NCBI RefSeq assembly: GCF_019112545.1 | Contig: NW_025064881.1 | Coordinates: 842,591-906,590 of the forward strand | Direction: 5' to 3' | DNA length: 64,000 nucleotides | Source: Guyanagaster necrorhizus | Taxonomy: Eukaryota; Basidiomycota; Agaricomycetes; Agaricales; Physalacriaceae | Part shown: positions 12,334 through 22,656 of the stretch, piece after piece | Position numbering within the stretch: position 1 is the first letter of the stretch | Layout: each line of letters opens with the position of its first letter | Program-made: the position numbers and the translations under genes | Notes under the pieces: model-generated | Told to the model about the DNA's origin: nothing | The model's database searches: none | What the model saw: only the letters and a program-made list of their open reading frames with translations

Positions 12334-13386
12334 CTATAGAAACTTCAGTAAGTGATGTTCTTCTAGCATGGCATGTGCATGCTCTACAAGAGTCTGATTT
12401 ATTCTCTCAGCAACTTCATTTTGAGATGGAGAATATACTGCAGTCAATTCCAACTGTATGCCATTGTCCTGGAGGTATTTCTTTACCTCTTCATTGACAT
12501 ATTTCTTTCCATTGTCAATCCTCATAAACTTCAGATCCTTTCCTTTGTGGACTTTAATGTATTTTTGATACTGCTGGATCTTCTTTTGAATTTCCATACC
12601 TTGCTTTGACTTCAAAAAATACAACATTGTCCTTCAGGATTTTCCATCTGTGAAGCTTATGTAATATCTTTCACCATGAATATCCTGAGTTCAGGCCAGC
12701 CTCCATAGATCTAAAAATGTCATTTTCTCTATTTCAGTATAGTCTCTTTCAGCTTTCTGTAGAAATGGCTTAGTATGATGTTTGGCTTTTATGCAAGCTA
12801 TGCAATCTGTCTGAGGCTCAGCTGACTCATCTATATCCATCCCCTTGACCATTTTCTTCCTAAATAGTCTCTTTACTGATCTCATATTTAAGTGGCCTAA
12901 TGTTTTGTGCCACTTTTGCCATGATCAGACTGATTTCATAGCATGGGCCTGGGTTATTTCTGAAATAATAATGTCAAGGCTGTACAGCTTTGATATTTTA
13001 TCTCTATAGCTGATTATCTTGCTATGTGATGAGATAATATCCATTCTGGACTCTTTGAATTTGAGTTCAAATCCAGCATCTGTAATACACTCTATTGACA
13101 TAAGATTGAATGGTGCATCAGGACAGTGGATACACTCCTTTAGTGTGACTGGAGTGATCTTTTCTCCTTCAACTATTTTAATTTTGACAGTTTCCCTTCT
13201 CAAGCCTTTGGATTTGCCTACACCAATGACTTCATATCCTGAGGTTTCAACATAGTCAGAAAAATATAATCTATTTTTGACTATATATCTGATAGTGCCA
13301 GAGTCCTCTAGCCATGATACTCCTGAGAGTGAGGTAAGTGTGATATCTGTTGCACAAAATATGCAGTCTTCTTCTTCTGAGTCCAA
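12334..13386 (-). pseudogene. Copia protease and integrase, broken
   Basis: The protease block reads WLEDSGTIRYIVKNRLYFSDY; the catalytic D-S-G is preserved and the usual HIV-like triad has become YIV. The integrase zinc region shows CIACIKAKHHTKPF, and the core shows RIDNGKKYVNEEVKKYL and YSPSQNEVAERINQTLVEHA. Stops at about 12,690 and 12,925 split it. Confidence 0.85.
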
Positions 13387-13439
13387 TTTAGTAACATGTA
13401 CCTGAGTCTGGCTCTTTCTCTTTTCTTTCTATGACTTTC

Positions 13440-14061
13440 TGGAATTTTTCTTCCTATTTGGGTAATTTGTCCTGATGTGATCAGTTTTCCTATATCTATA
13501 ACATGTGACTTTTAGATTGGACTTCTTGCTATATGCTGCAAGTGTCATGGTCTGATCAGAAGTCTTTTCCTTTAATCAGATGTCTTTCTGAAGAATTCAG
13601 GAAATCAACTTATAAGAATCTTTCAAGTCAGCAGTATCCACTGATGAGATGAATGAATTCCATGATTCTGGGAGTGATGTAAGCAGTATGATAGAAAAGT
13701 CCTCCTCCTCAACTTTCTGCTTAAGGGATGCCAGCTCCTTCTGATAAGACCTCAAATTCCTAATATGCTCCTCTATGTTTCCTCCTTCTTCACACCGAGC
13801 TCTGAAGAATTTTCTTCTGACAAGGACAATTCCCATGGGTCTCTTAGACTCATATATATCTTTCAGAGCTTTTCAGACTTCTGCTGAAGTCTTTGAACTA
13901 GCAATATATACCAGCAGGCCATCTGAAACCTGCAATCTTATTGTTGAAAGGGTCTTCCTATCACTCTTCTTCCAATCTGCCACCAGTGTCATGTCTGCTG
14001 AGGCTGAGATGCTTCCATCTGCATAATCAATTAGTCCTAAATTAGTTAGAATATTAATCAT
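13440..14061 (-). pseudogene. Copia Gag, broken
   Basis: Starts at ATG 14061 (MINILTNLGLIDYADGS) and continues through a UBN2-type Gag region with FRARCEEGGNIEEHIRNLRS. The zinc knuckle near 13470-13510 reads CYRYRKTDHIRTNYPN. Two of the three expected Cys are Tyr, so the nucleic-acid-binding motif is destroyed. Several stops interrupt the frame. Confidence 0.8.
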
Positions 14062-14200
14062 CTTGATTTTCTATGTCAGATAATTTTCTGGGCCCTTAAG
14101 AAGATCAATTCTATATATAGACTGGCTATCTATGTGGTTCTACATGTGTACATAAAGTATGAAAGAGTGTGAAATGAGTAGTGATATAAGTTTAGTTATA

Positions 14201-14216
14201 GCCAGAGCCCATAACC
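14201..14216 (-). other. Primer-binding site matching the anticodon arm of initiator tRNA-Met
   Basis: Immediately after the LTR the minus strand reads GGTTATGGGCTCTGGC. Its complement, GCCAGAGCCCATAACC, resembles the initiator tRNA-Met anticodon stem-loop (CAT anticodon). Drosophila copia is known to prime from a half-molecule of this tRNA cut in the anticodon loop. The match is by recall, not by alignment. Confidence 0.7.
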
Positions 14217-14424
14217 TGTTGTAAGTAGAGAGCAGAGTAATGTATAGAGGATTAGAATTGGCCTCTCAAGAGAGAGACATTCTACTTAAATACATTTTGT
14301 ATTACTTTGAGATCTTTCTATGAGATACTAAATAAGTCCAGATCATGATCCAAGTCAGCTGCTGCTGACTGGCATTGTATCTTCAAGTACATTCTCACAC
14401 TCACTCAGGATTGCTATCCCAACA
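14217..14424 (-). repeat. Copia 5' LTR, minus orientation (208 bp)
   Basis: On the minus strand it begins TGTTGGGATAGC and ends ACTTACAACA, the same ends and length as the plus-strand LTR at 9071. It is directly followed by a primer-binding site, which identifies it as the 5' LTR. Confidence 0.92.
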
Positions 14425-16690
14425 ACATCAGTGTATACTACTGTCTTAAATACTATCTAAAGAACTCTGTATTCTACAGGTGACTATTATCTGCTTTTCA
14501 TGCTCTCTGCTTATTGTCTGAGATAACAATGACTGTACCCTTGCTTTTATTTGTCATTGTTGCTCTGCTATACTATCACTATAGTAGGTTTTCCATATGC
14601 CACAGTTTCTATTGTATTCAAGATGTGGAATAGTGATAGTTACTATATTGTTTCTTGCCATCTTATTGTGTATTGATAAATAAGGTATAGCTATGGTATT
14701 ATCATATTTTCATCATCTTTTGTAAGATTGACCTGTGGTCAGAATTGGTAAGCATCAGTAGGTCATGATTTAGAGGCAAAAATCATAACAGGTCAAATAA
14801 ATTGTGACACTATTGATGTTTAGCACTCATAAGTATTCTTCTTTATCTAGCATTTCCAATATGCTACTGAGTGCAGACAGGAATAATGATTCCTTTTGCA
14901 GCAATATCTTTAGTGTTGAGGCTAAAGTGATAGTGGCAACAATCATTATTGAATCTCTTTTGAATGGACATTGGTGGCAAAAGAATGTCAAAGAAAACTG
15001 GACTCACCCTTTTATCATTTGTATGACCATCTCATTTCTCTCCTTGGCCACCCATAGAATATCTAGATATATTGACTCACCAGCAATGCTGAAAGCTTGT
15101 GTAAGAGCACTCTGTACAGCCTGACACAAGAACAGCATGTCAGATATTTCTGGAGATACTGAAAATCACATGTAATAGTATTCAGTATTCATCAGGATCT
15201 GATATACAGCATGAAAGAAGATCAAGCATGAAAACTGAAGAAATCGAATTTCCAAGGATTCTTTATATAAGCCCCTTTCTTCAATATTTGGGCCACAATA
15301 AGAGTTTAGAGTTTAGAGGTTGGAGATTAGAAAAACCAACTGGTATATTATTCCATTGGGATACTGATGTTTTGTGCTACCACTAAAAGTGTCACTAACT
15401 ATAACAATGCTGTGCTGCTGTGATATTTATCAGATGCTAACTGGCAACATCTCATAGAGACTATAGAAGATTAAGACTCAGACTGTATCCAGAGTATATG
15501 CCTGTAAGACCTTTAGTCTTTGGATTACAAACTCCTAAGGAGTTTTCTATTGACTTCTCATATTTATACTAAACTACTCCTTTTCCAGTAGTTTCTATCT
15601 AATTCCTTCAATTTCCCTTGGATTCTTTTCTTACTCAGTATGCCAGAATGCTGGATTGCTCAAATTCTCTCACAGATTTCAACATAGAAGAACAAGATGG
15701 GTGAAGAATTACACATGTAGACCAGTGACCAGAAGGACAAGTGTGCTATTAGTAATTTGAGTATCAAAGACTGCAGGAGAATATAAACTTGGGCAGCTCT
15801 GAATATTTCCAATCCATGATATGGCACTCAACTTTGCTCAAGTAACCTATAGTACAGGCATGAGAGTCATCCTTTAGCAACAAGCAACAATCCTTTTTCT
15901 GTTATTTTTTAGTCTTGAAATTGGCAGAAGGCTGCAGCATTGTCAACCAAAGAGAGTCTGTGCACATGATGCTCATGGGAAAGTCATATCAGATTTGGAC
16001 TGATAGCCTTATTTTGCTCTCAGACAGGCTTGAAGATTACAATCAGGTCTGTTGCTCTACTGTGCACTATTTTGTCATCTTAGCTGTTCTATTCAATAAA
16101 TGTTAAATTGCAGTGTGCTTTATATATTGAAATAATCTTCAATGTGTCTGGATACACAATCAGTAATCACTGGCAGCACTGAACTGGATTGTGACCCAAC
16201 TTTACTTGCAGCATTCTAGTACCATTAGTGCAAACTTTTGTGTCTATATCTATGTCAGTTATTTAGCAGCACAAGATGTACACATTCAGATACATTTTAT
16301 TCATCACAATGTGTAAGTCATCTCAGCAGACTACTATTTTTATATATAGCCAAAAGACTATACTGATTACAGTTGCAGATTACTGCACATATTCATCTTG
16401 ACTAGTATTATTAGCCAACTGAGATGAATTATCTCACTCCTCCACAAATAATAATATGATGACAAGGCAGCTTTTCACTTCAATGAATTCTGTCCTTCAA
16501 CACCATGGCCACAATTGTGTACCCATAGTGACCCTTAAATTGCTATAGCCACTCAAGCCACTCAATGCACCTAGCACTGCCTCATAAATTGCTAATAAGG
16601 TTATTCCTTCAGATTGCCTATACTCTATAGCCATAACAGACATTTGCTTGCCTCAGCCAGACTGGCTTATCTTGCTACATTTCTTCATTG
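14425..16690. other. Decayed stretch without a recognisable gene
   Basis: AT-rich and CpG-poor, with stops in all frames. The longest open stretches (14804-15124 and 15915-16106, plus) match nothing I recognise. It is probably an old repeat too degraded to name. Confidence 0.5.
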
Positions 16691-16944
16691 GGCAACTCTC
16701 TCTATATAAGATAAATTCTGCCAACCAATTCACTCAACTCACAAAATCTGTTATAAGAAGGAGCATCTGCCATGGTTTTCATCATCCTCTGAGCTTCCTC
16801 CCAGGTTTTCCCATCCTCTCAGTCTATCTCTTTCCTTTCTCTCTCTGTTGTACTATGAGTTTCTCATCCATGAACTTGAAAATTATGTGTTTTTTCCATA
16901 TGATCTACATATAGTCTCCTCACTGATATAATCTCTTGTTAGTC

Positions 16945-17918
16945 TTTTCCAGTGGCCAGACTTGTTCCACTGCATCTTCAACAACTGCAATCAGCTGTTC
17001 ATGCATAAGAACAATCTGAATTGTCATCTTAAAGCTCACTACACAATGTGGGTGCTCTATTACTACTGGAGTACATGATGACTAATGATCTAATTTGCAG
17101 GGGTAGGTATTAGTGCCTATGTTGTGGCCACCTCTTCAACCAGGCTGCTAATTTGGAGAGTCATATGAACAGCCTAGTCTCTAATGGCATCCTGACATTT
17201 TATTCTCCCAAGTCTTGGCCTTAAACCATACTGCTGTCTGAACTGTGTTCTCATGACTGCTAACAAAGGCTCACTTCTCCACCATCATAAGAGACAGCAT
17301 AATTACATGCCCAAGAAGTACTGCAAAGCTCAGAATGTTATCAAGGAGGCAAAAGAGAAGTGGACTGGTCCTCTGTACATCAAAAAGATCTCAACACTGG
17401 CTGCCACTTGACACACCACTTGATCCACTACCATCACCTCCCATTCCACCATCTCTCCTTCTCCTTCCCCTTCACAATCTCCTGCTACTCCTTCTTCATC
17501 TAAAGTCATGAATGATTTCTGTTCATTAGACTGGAACATGAAGATGCCAATACTCCCACAAGCTAAAGAAGTTTACTCTGCAGCCAGAGCTGGCTTCCCT
17601 CTTGAAGGACTGTCTCCAACAACTACTGAGGCATTGTCATTGCTCTTCTCCCTCCTCAATCATCCCCATCAACACCTTCTGGCTGAACAGATGGCAATAA
17701 CAACAAGCAGCATATTCAATGAGCAGGGATCTGAAGCCTCTATGTCTGCCTTGGCCAACTACTCTGCCACCACTGATGCTGATATGGTAGATATCTGCAA
17801 GGATCTCTTTGGGACATGAGTTCCATCCTCTGACTCAGAATCATTCAAGTTCATGTCTTTTGAATTTGAAGAGGCACTTTCAGAGTGGATGGGGCCCTTT
17901 GACTTTATCCTTGACTAA
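16945..17918 (+). pseudogene. Decayed C2H2 zinc-finger gene
   Basis: Three finger-like units can be read on the plus strand, in separate frames. Finger 1 (about 16,955-17,045) is C-X4-C-X12-H-X3-H. Unit 2 (about 17,110-17,175) keeps C-X2-C-X12-H but lacks the last His. Finger 3 (about 17,220-17,305) is C-X2-C-X12-H-X4-H. A Ser/Pro-rich region and a C-terminal frame (17,508 onward) follow. That frame is interrupted by TGA at 17817-17819 and ends, after readthrough, in an acidic FDFILD tail with a stop at 17918. A TATATAAG motif at about 16,701 could be the old promoter. I infer a former transcription factor, killed by C-to-T changes together with the transposons around it. Confidence 0.5.
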
Positions 17919-18492
17919 GAATCGATCGGAGTAGCATTGAGAATGTGAAAATGACTACAGAGACATTTTATTTCTCCTCCAATCACATTTATATTTCAAC
18001 TATTCTCAGTTGTATCACCTTATATGCTATTTATTGTCTCGGTTCCAATGCTTGTCGATCTCAGTTTTTTGTTTTTGTTTCTGATTTTGTTCTTTCAATC
18101 AATCGTATTGTTCCTCATCCTACATCATGTGCACCTGGATAATCTTCATTCCGCTTCTGTCTACCTGAGATGGTGGGCCTTACTATTGGTAGCGATTCAA
18201 ATGGAGCTTATTTTCATCAAACCCTAAACGGTCAAGACACCAAAACAAGACGTCAGTCGAGTATGTACACAGAAGGCGCAATGACAAGAAAATGATAATT
18301 GACATCTACCTTTGATACTTGAAGAAAATGCGAAGCGTTTCGATACCGCAATCCTGGTAAATTTCCTCCCCTCGCTACGCCATGAAAAGGGAGAAAAAGT
18401 TTCTGGGCTACAATTCACTTGTTTCTTGATGTCGTAGGGCGACCATGCACCTTCACACACTTATTCATCTCCAAGCCCTATCCTGGACATCC

Positions 18493-20016
18493 CTAACGTG
18501 CGGGGAGTATGTCATCCATGACTCTATTGCCCAACGCCAAGGTTCTCTTCTTCAATCTTGACTTCCGTCTGCATAAAGTCAAATTGAATATGAGCCACGA
18601 ATCATAATCATCGCATACAACGGGGAAATCACAAACCGCATTCTTGGAAACTACTCCCAAATCTATCTCGACGCAAATGTTATATGTTGCATCATCTGGA
18701 ACCTTATCGCTTTCACTTTCTGCTTCATAACCAAAAAAGATCATTCGATTACCAACTGCAGCGAAGGAATGCAGGTTCAGATCCATGGACCCGATCGTTG
18801 AGCGGACATTGAAACACTGAATTTTCTCTTCCGGTGGAAGGAAGTACTGCCATAGCCCTGGCATGATATGATCTTCTTTTCCATAGTCCACCCACCCGGC
18901 AATCATGGCATGCGCCGGATAGACTACGCGTTCTCGCGGCGGGGAAGACAATCGTTTCCGTTTTCGGAGCAACGGCGAGGTCGTTGGCAAAGTTGGAACG
19001 GAAGGTTGAGAACCTTCACTCGAGTACGACCCATACCAGCGCAAGTTTCCAGGGAAGGTGCCGATTGTGTCCGCAGCTGCACGAAATATGAAGTTAGTGG
19101 TGTAGAAGAAGATCGAGTTTGATTCCTGCATGTCCACAGGTTGTAGGTGTCTGTCTGAGAACACAGGAAAATAAATAACAGCTATCAACTCACTGCCTTG
19201 TTATTCAGGCGCCCAGGTGTCAACAAAATCTTCTTTTCCCCATGCACAGAGAGAGCCCGTCCACCAAACCCTAACGGCGGAACATGGGCATCGTAAGCCC
19301 TCTCCTGCCTTCCCGACATCCACTTCCATCGATAGTCTGTGTATTCTGCGATAGAGTAAGATGCTATACCGAGAGAATTCTTGTCGTACGAGGCCCGCCC
19401 ACCAAAGATGAACAGCTTGTTGTCTATCCCGATCATAGACGCGTTCATCCGCCCACAAACGTTGCCTCCCTCAATTTCGACGTACCACCACTGCGGGTCA
19501 TCAAGATCAATAGCTATGAGATGAGAAGACACGGCCTCGTCGTCGACGTCAAAGTCACCAAACATGAAGATATAATTTGTCTCTTTGAAATGAAAGAAGG
19601 AGCAAGCTGGTTTGAACAACGACGGCAAGGGTTCCGGTTTCCCTATTGGTTCGAATGGTTGATGAGCATTAGACCAGAATTTTGGCTGCATTATGGACTC
19701 AGGAAATGATGAAACTTGTGAATAAAGGGAACGCGCATTGTAAGCTTCTTCCACTGCATAGCGTCGACATCCAGAACATGGAAATCGTTCGTAGGGATGT
19801 ATTTTTTGTCATTGGGACGGCTCCCGCCATACATGTAGATTTTTTTGCCCATATCATCCACAATAATTGTGCACCAGTCATTGAAATGGGGCAGCGATCC
19901 AGTGTTTCTTATCTTGTATCCTTCGGGACCAGCCTCAATTCAGACCCCAAAGACGATTTCAGGCTTGGACGACTTGGATATCTTGAAGTGCTTCACACCT
20001 GATGTAGATGCCTCAT
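18493..20016 (-). CDS. Kelch/galactose-oxidase-like beta-propeller protein
   Basis: The four-exon model (20016-19999, 19933-19733, 19685-19194, 19125-18493) gives 447 residues in frame. Kelch-type blades are visible: KKIYMYGGSRPND followed by NDFHVLDVDAMQWKKL, then NYIFMFGDFDVDD, then NKLFIFGGRASYD followed by YRWKWM. Such propellers are protein-interaction scaffolds, often with unknown partners in basidiomycetes. There is no signal peptide, so it is probably cytosolic or nuclear. Introns 2-3 are well supported because splicing restores the frame. The first exon (6 codons) is the least certain, and the gene might begin elsewhere. It is the first intact gene beyond the CpG-poor block. Confidence 0.7.
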
Positions 20017-20152
20017 TACAAATCTGCAGCGGTATCCCGCGGAACGAGCAAAGTCTATTATTGAGTCACTATACTTTTCCTGATTTCTCCTGCGTACGTT
20101 GAAGCCTCTGATCGTACATCACTGAACGGCGACTGACTGTTAATTCTTTCAG

Positions 20153-20641
20153 TATGGTTGTCCCAAGATAGATCCGACACCAGCTACTCCGGATCCTCCC
20201 CAGGCCATTCCTCCTGGTCAAACAGCTCGTTTCCGACGTGAGTGTCTTTGTTCTACATTGACCTTGTCTATCATATGCTTCTCAAAAGTTCCAGCGAACT
20301 GTTTTATGCTGTTCCGGGACCCACTCAAAGGCGTGTATCCTTGTTCATCTAACACATGCTTGTTTACTGATGATTGGAGCGCTATCGGGGTGAACCGTTT
20401 TGTTGCGAGGGGTGGGTGATATGTTTTGACTGGGCCGCATAGCCGAATGGAGCGAATCTTACTGGCGAAAGGACTCGAGGGACTGCGACTTTGACTCGTA
20501 CGTGCTGCGAGGGTGACTACCACTATATATATCCCGTTTAACGGGGGTTTACCTTCGTTGTCCCCAGGTGTGATGCTTGCTATTGTTATAGGATTGATTG
20601 GGGCCGCGATAGGTACCTTTGGGGTACTTGTCCGTCCGTAG
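20153..20641 (+). pseudogene. Possible 3' exons of an unrecognised single-membrane-pass protein
   Basis: An exon-like piece (20153-20237) sits between a CTTTCAG acceptor and a GTGAGT donor and reads YGCPKIDPTPATPDPP. The next piece (20289 onward) reads LPANCFMLFRDPLKG. A terminal piece (20568-20641) reads VMLAIVIGLIGAAIGTFGVL before a stop, a clean membrane helix. No start codon or upstream exons are found before the kelch gene, so it may be a truncated relic. I do not recognise the family. Confidence 0.25.
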
Positions 20642-22076
20642 GACATTTCATTTTTTCGTAGCATACTTTTCGGACTTTTCACAGGACTTTTTGTACAAGT
20701 AGTTGACCTCATTTTGTGTATTCATAGATTCGCGCGTTCATCCCCTTCATTGACAACCCTCTTTCTTTACCGTATTGCATAGACAGTTCTAGGCTACTAC
20801 ACTACTAATAATATAATAATTTAGCATGCGCATACCCATTAACGAGGGTAGTTGTTGTGATGTATTGAGGGTCTGTTAAGCAGCTCCCGTCATAGATATC
20901 TACGTGCAGATACAACAAAGGCAAGTTCTCGGGTGCCGATGCCTGAAGCATCTACTTTGAAATAGATTAAAGTTAGTGAACGGATCACAGCTTGGGGGGT
21001 TTCAACCTCCAGGGTAGTTATGATTGAGAGTTAGATGATAAATGCAATAACTGTAGTTCTTCAGCTGCTGGAGGATAATTACCATACTCGAAGGTCTGGT
21101 ATTGCTACGTGCTTGGTTGCTGATGGACAGCACCTGTCACCTGGATAATGATTAAAGGAACATCAGCGAATTTCGACAATCATAAAGCACGGAATATGGA
21201 GGGTGCAAACTTTAACGATTTCAGGTAGACATGCACTCTCACGTCGGACTGAAGAAGATTCCACTGCCAAAAATAACAGCTGTGAACTGGTCCATCTCCG
21301 TTCCAGAAATGCTCGACCTTGGGTAAAGGTGTGATGAAGTGAGGTTTATCACCTCTTCATTATAACACATCAGTCATTACCGATGTGAATTACAGCATGC
21401 GTCAACAGAAGCGACGTATAAGTTTGTCAACTGGATAACCCGTGGTCAGACGCCACTTTATCAGAGAGACAAGGTGACCACACCAAAAGAAGTTACTGCT
21501 CCTACGAAGGAGAAGACCAAGGTGGATCTTTTAAGTTTCATAGATGGCTAGTTGGAAGACAGAGTCTAGAGGCGGACGAAGAAGCTACTTGAAGGATGGG
21601 ATTGGCAGGTGACGACTCCGGTTGCTGTTTATCGCCGGGTTCGGCATTTTCACAGAAGACTGGTGTGAAGGAGAAGGAACGGCAGGGTTCACAAAATACC
21701 CATGGAACAGTCACTCGTGGCCCAGGTGCACTGGATGATATCTCTACTGCCATTGAGTGCTGGGTAGTCGGTTCGTACGTGCCATCTCAGGATCGTGAAT
21801 TTGGAAGGGGTCACCATTGTCCTAGATGCATGCGGTGGACTTGAACAAGCCCACAAACCGAAAGCGGCTGAAATGCGAACAAAAAACTAGGTTTGGACCG
21901 AAAGTTTGGCGCATAATTATAATATGATGGCATGCCGCTTTGTTCCAAATTTAGATATGCTGATCTGGCACGAATCTAGAATTCCAAGTTGTTTTCTCTT
22001 TCACTCGACTTCTTTCAAATCCTATTCTGGTCTATCACTCGGGTGACGCATAGAAGGAAATGTGAATTCACGCATA
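20642..22076. other. Intergenic stretch, nothing recognised
   Basis: No supported gene. Between about 21,410 and 21,690 the plus strand reads protein-like with two in-frame stops (KEVTAPTKEKTKVDLLSFID, then GWDWQVTTPVAVYRRVRHFH). It may be a gene relic, but I cannot name it. Confidence 0.4.
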
Positions 22077-22347
22077 ATGACGCCGCGGTCCCCATATGTA
22101 CGTGTCCCATGTCGTCGAGCGGAAGTAATTCGTGCTGCAGCTTTCCTTCAGGATACCCAAGGCTACGATTACGTCGACGAAGAAAGAGATATAATGATTC
22201 TCGACACCAAACGTATGCACGCCTTTTTCTTATCGCCACATAACCACTTACCTCGCGCTGACAGAACAAACAATTAGTCATGATCCACAGGCGAAACGTT
22301 TGGTGTATTTCTTGGGTCCAACTCCTCATTTTGACGCGGATATTTAG
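22077..22347 (+). CDS. Small hypothetical protein, two exons
   Basis: ATG at 22077; exon 22077-22212, a 52-nt intron (GTATGC...GACAG), exon 22265-22347; 72 residues. It is hydrophilic, without a signal peptide or membrane segment, and ends GPTPHFDADI. It lies 310 bp upstream of the RdRP start in the same direction, so it might also be a remnant of that gene's 5' region. No family is recognised. A different acceptor (22281) would put the second exon in another frame. Confidence 0.35.
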
Positions 22348-22656
22348 AAAGGAACTCATCGAGGTCAGAATCAGGATCAGGCTTTATGGTGACGGCACAG
22401 GGATCACCGGTAAAGATGACAGGTATACCTTTTTGCTATTCTCCTCCTACATTACCGCTCAAAGGTTGATTCGACATAGGACCGCGACCACCCGAAAGAG
22501 ACAACTCAGGCGAATGGATGGACGTGTCATCGAATCACCGCAGTAAGTCGGCTGCAACCTTTGTGCCACATATGCTTCATTCCCGTTGTAGCACCTTCTC
22601 GGAACACAACCTCCCACTCAACAGGCGTCTCGCCTATCAACAAGGGAATATCTTCG

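Larger units (their letters stand above)
10448..14424 (-). mobile_element. Ty1/copia element, minus strand, 3'-truncated
   Basis: It runs 5' LTR, PBS, Gag, protease, integrase, RT and a broken RNase H. Integrase before RT is the copia order. The 5' LTR is at 14217-14424; no 3' LTR is found downstream, and RNase H fades out near 10450, so the copy is truncated. Stops and frame breaks are frequent and CpG is rare, as in the rest of this block. Confidence 0.9.

Noticed and set aside
20218..20712. 164-codon minus-strand ORF
   Set aside because: No motif, unusual composition, and it lies opposite exon-like plus-strand sequence with good splice sites.
22015..22359. 114-codon minus-strand ORF
   Set aside because: Contains no recognisable domain and covers the better supported two-exon plus-strand reading.
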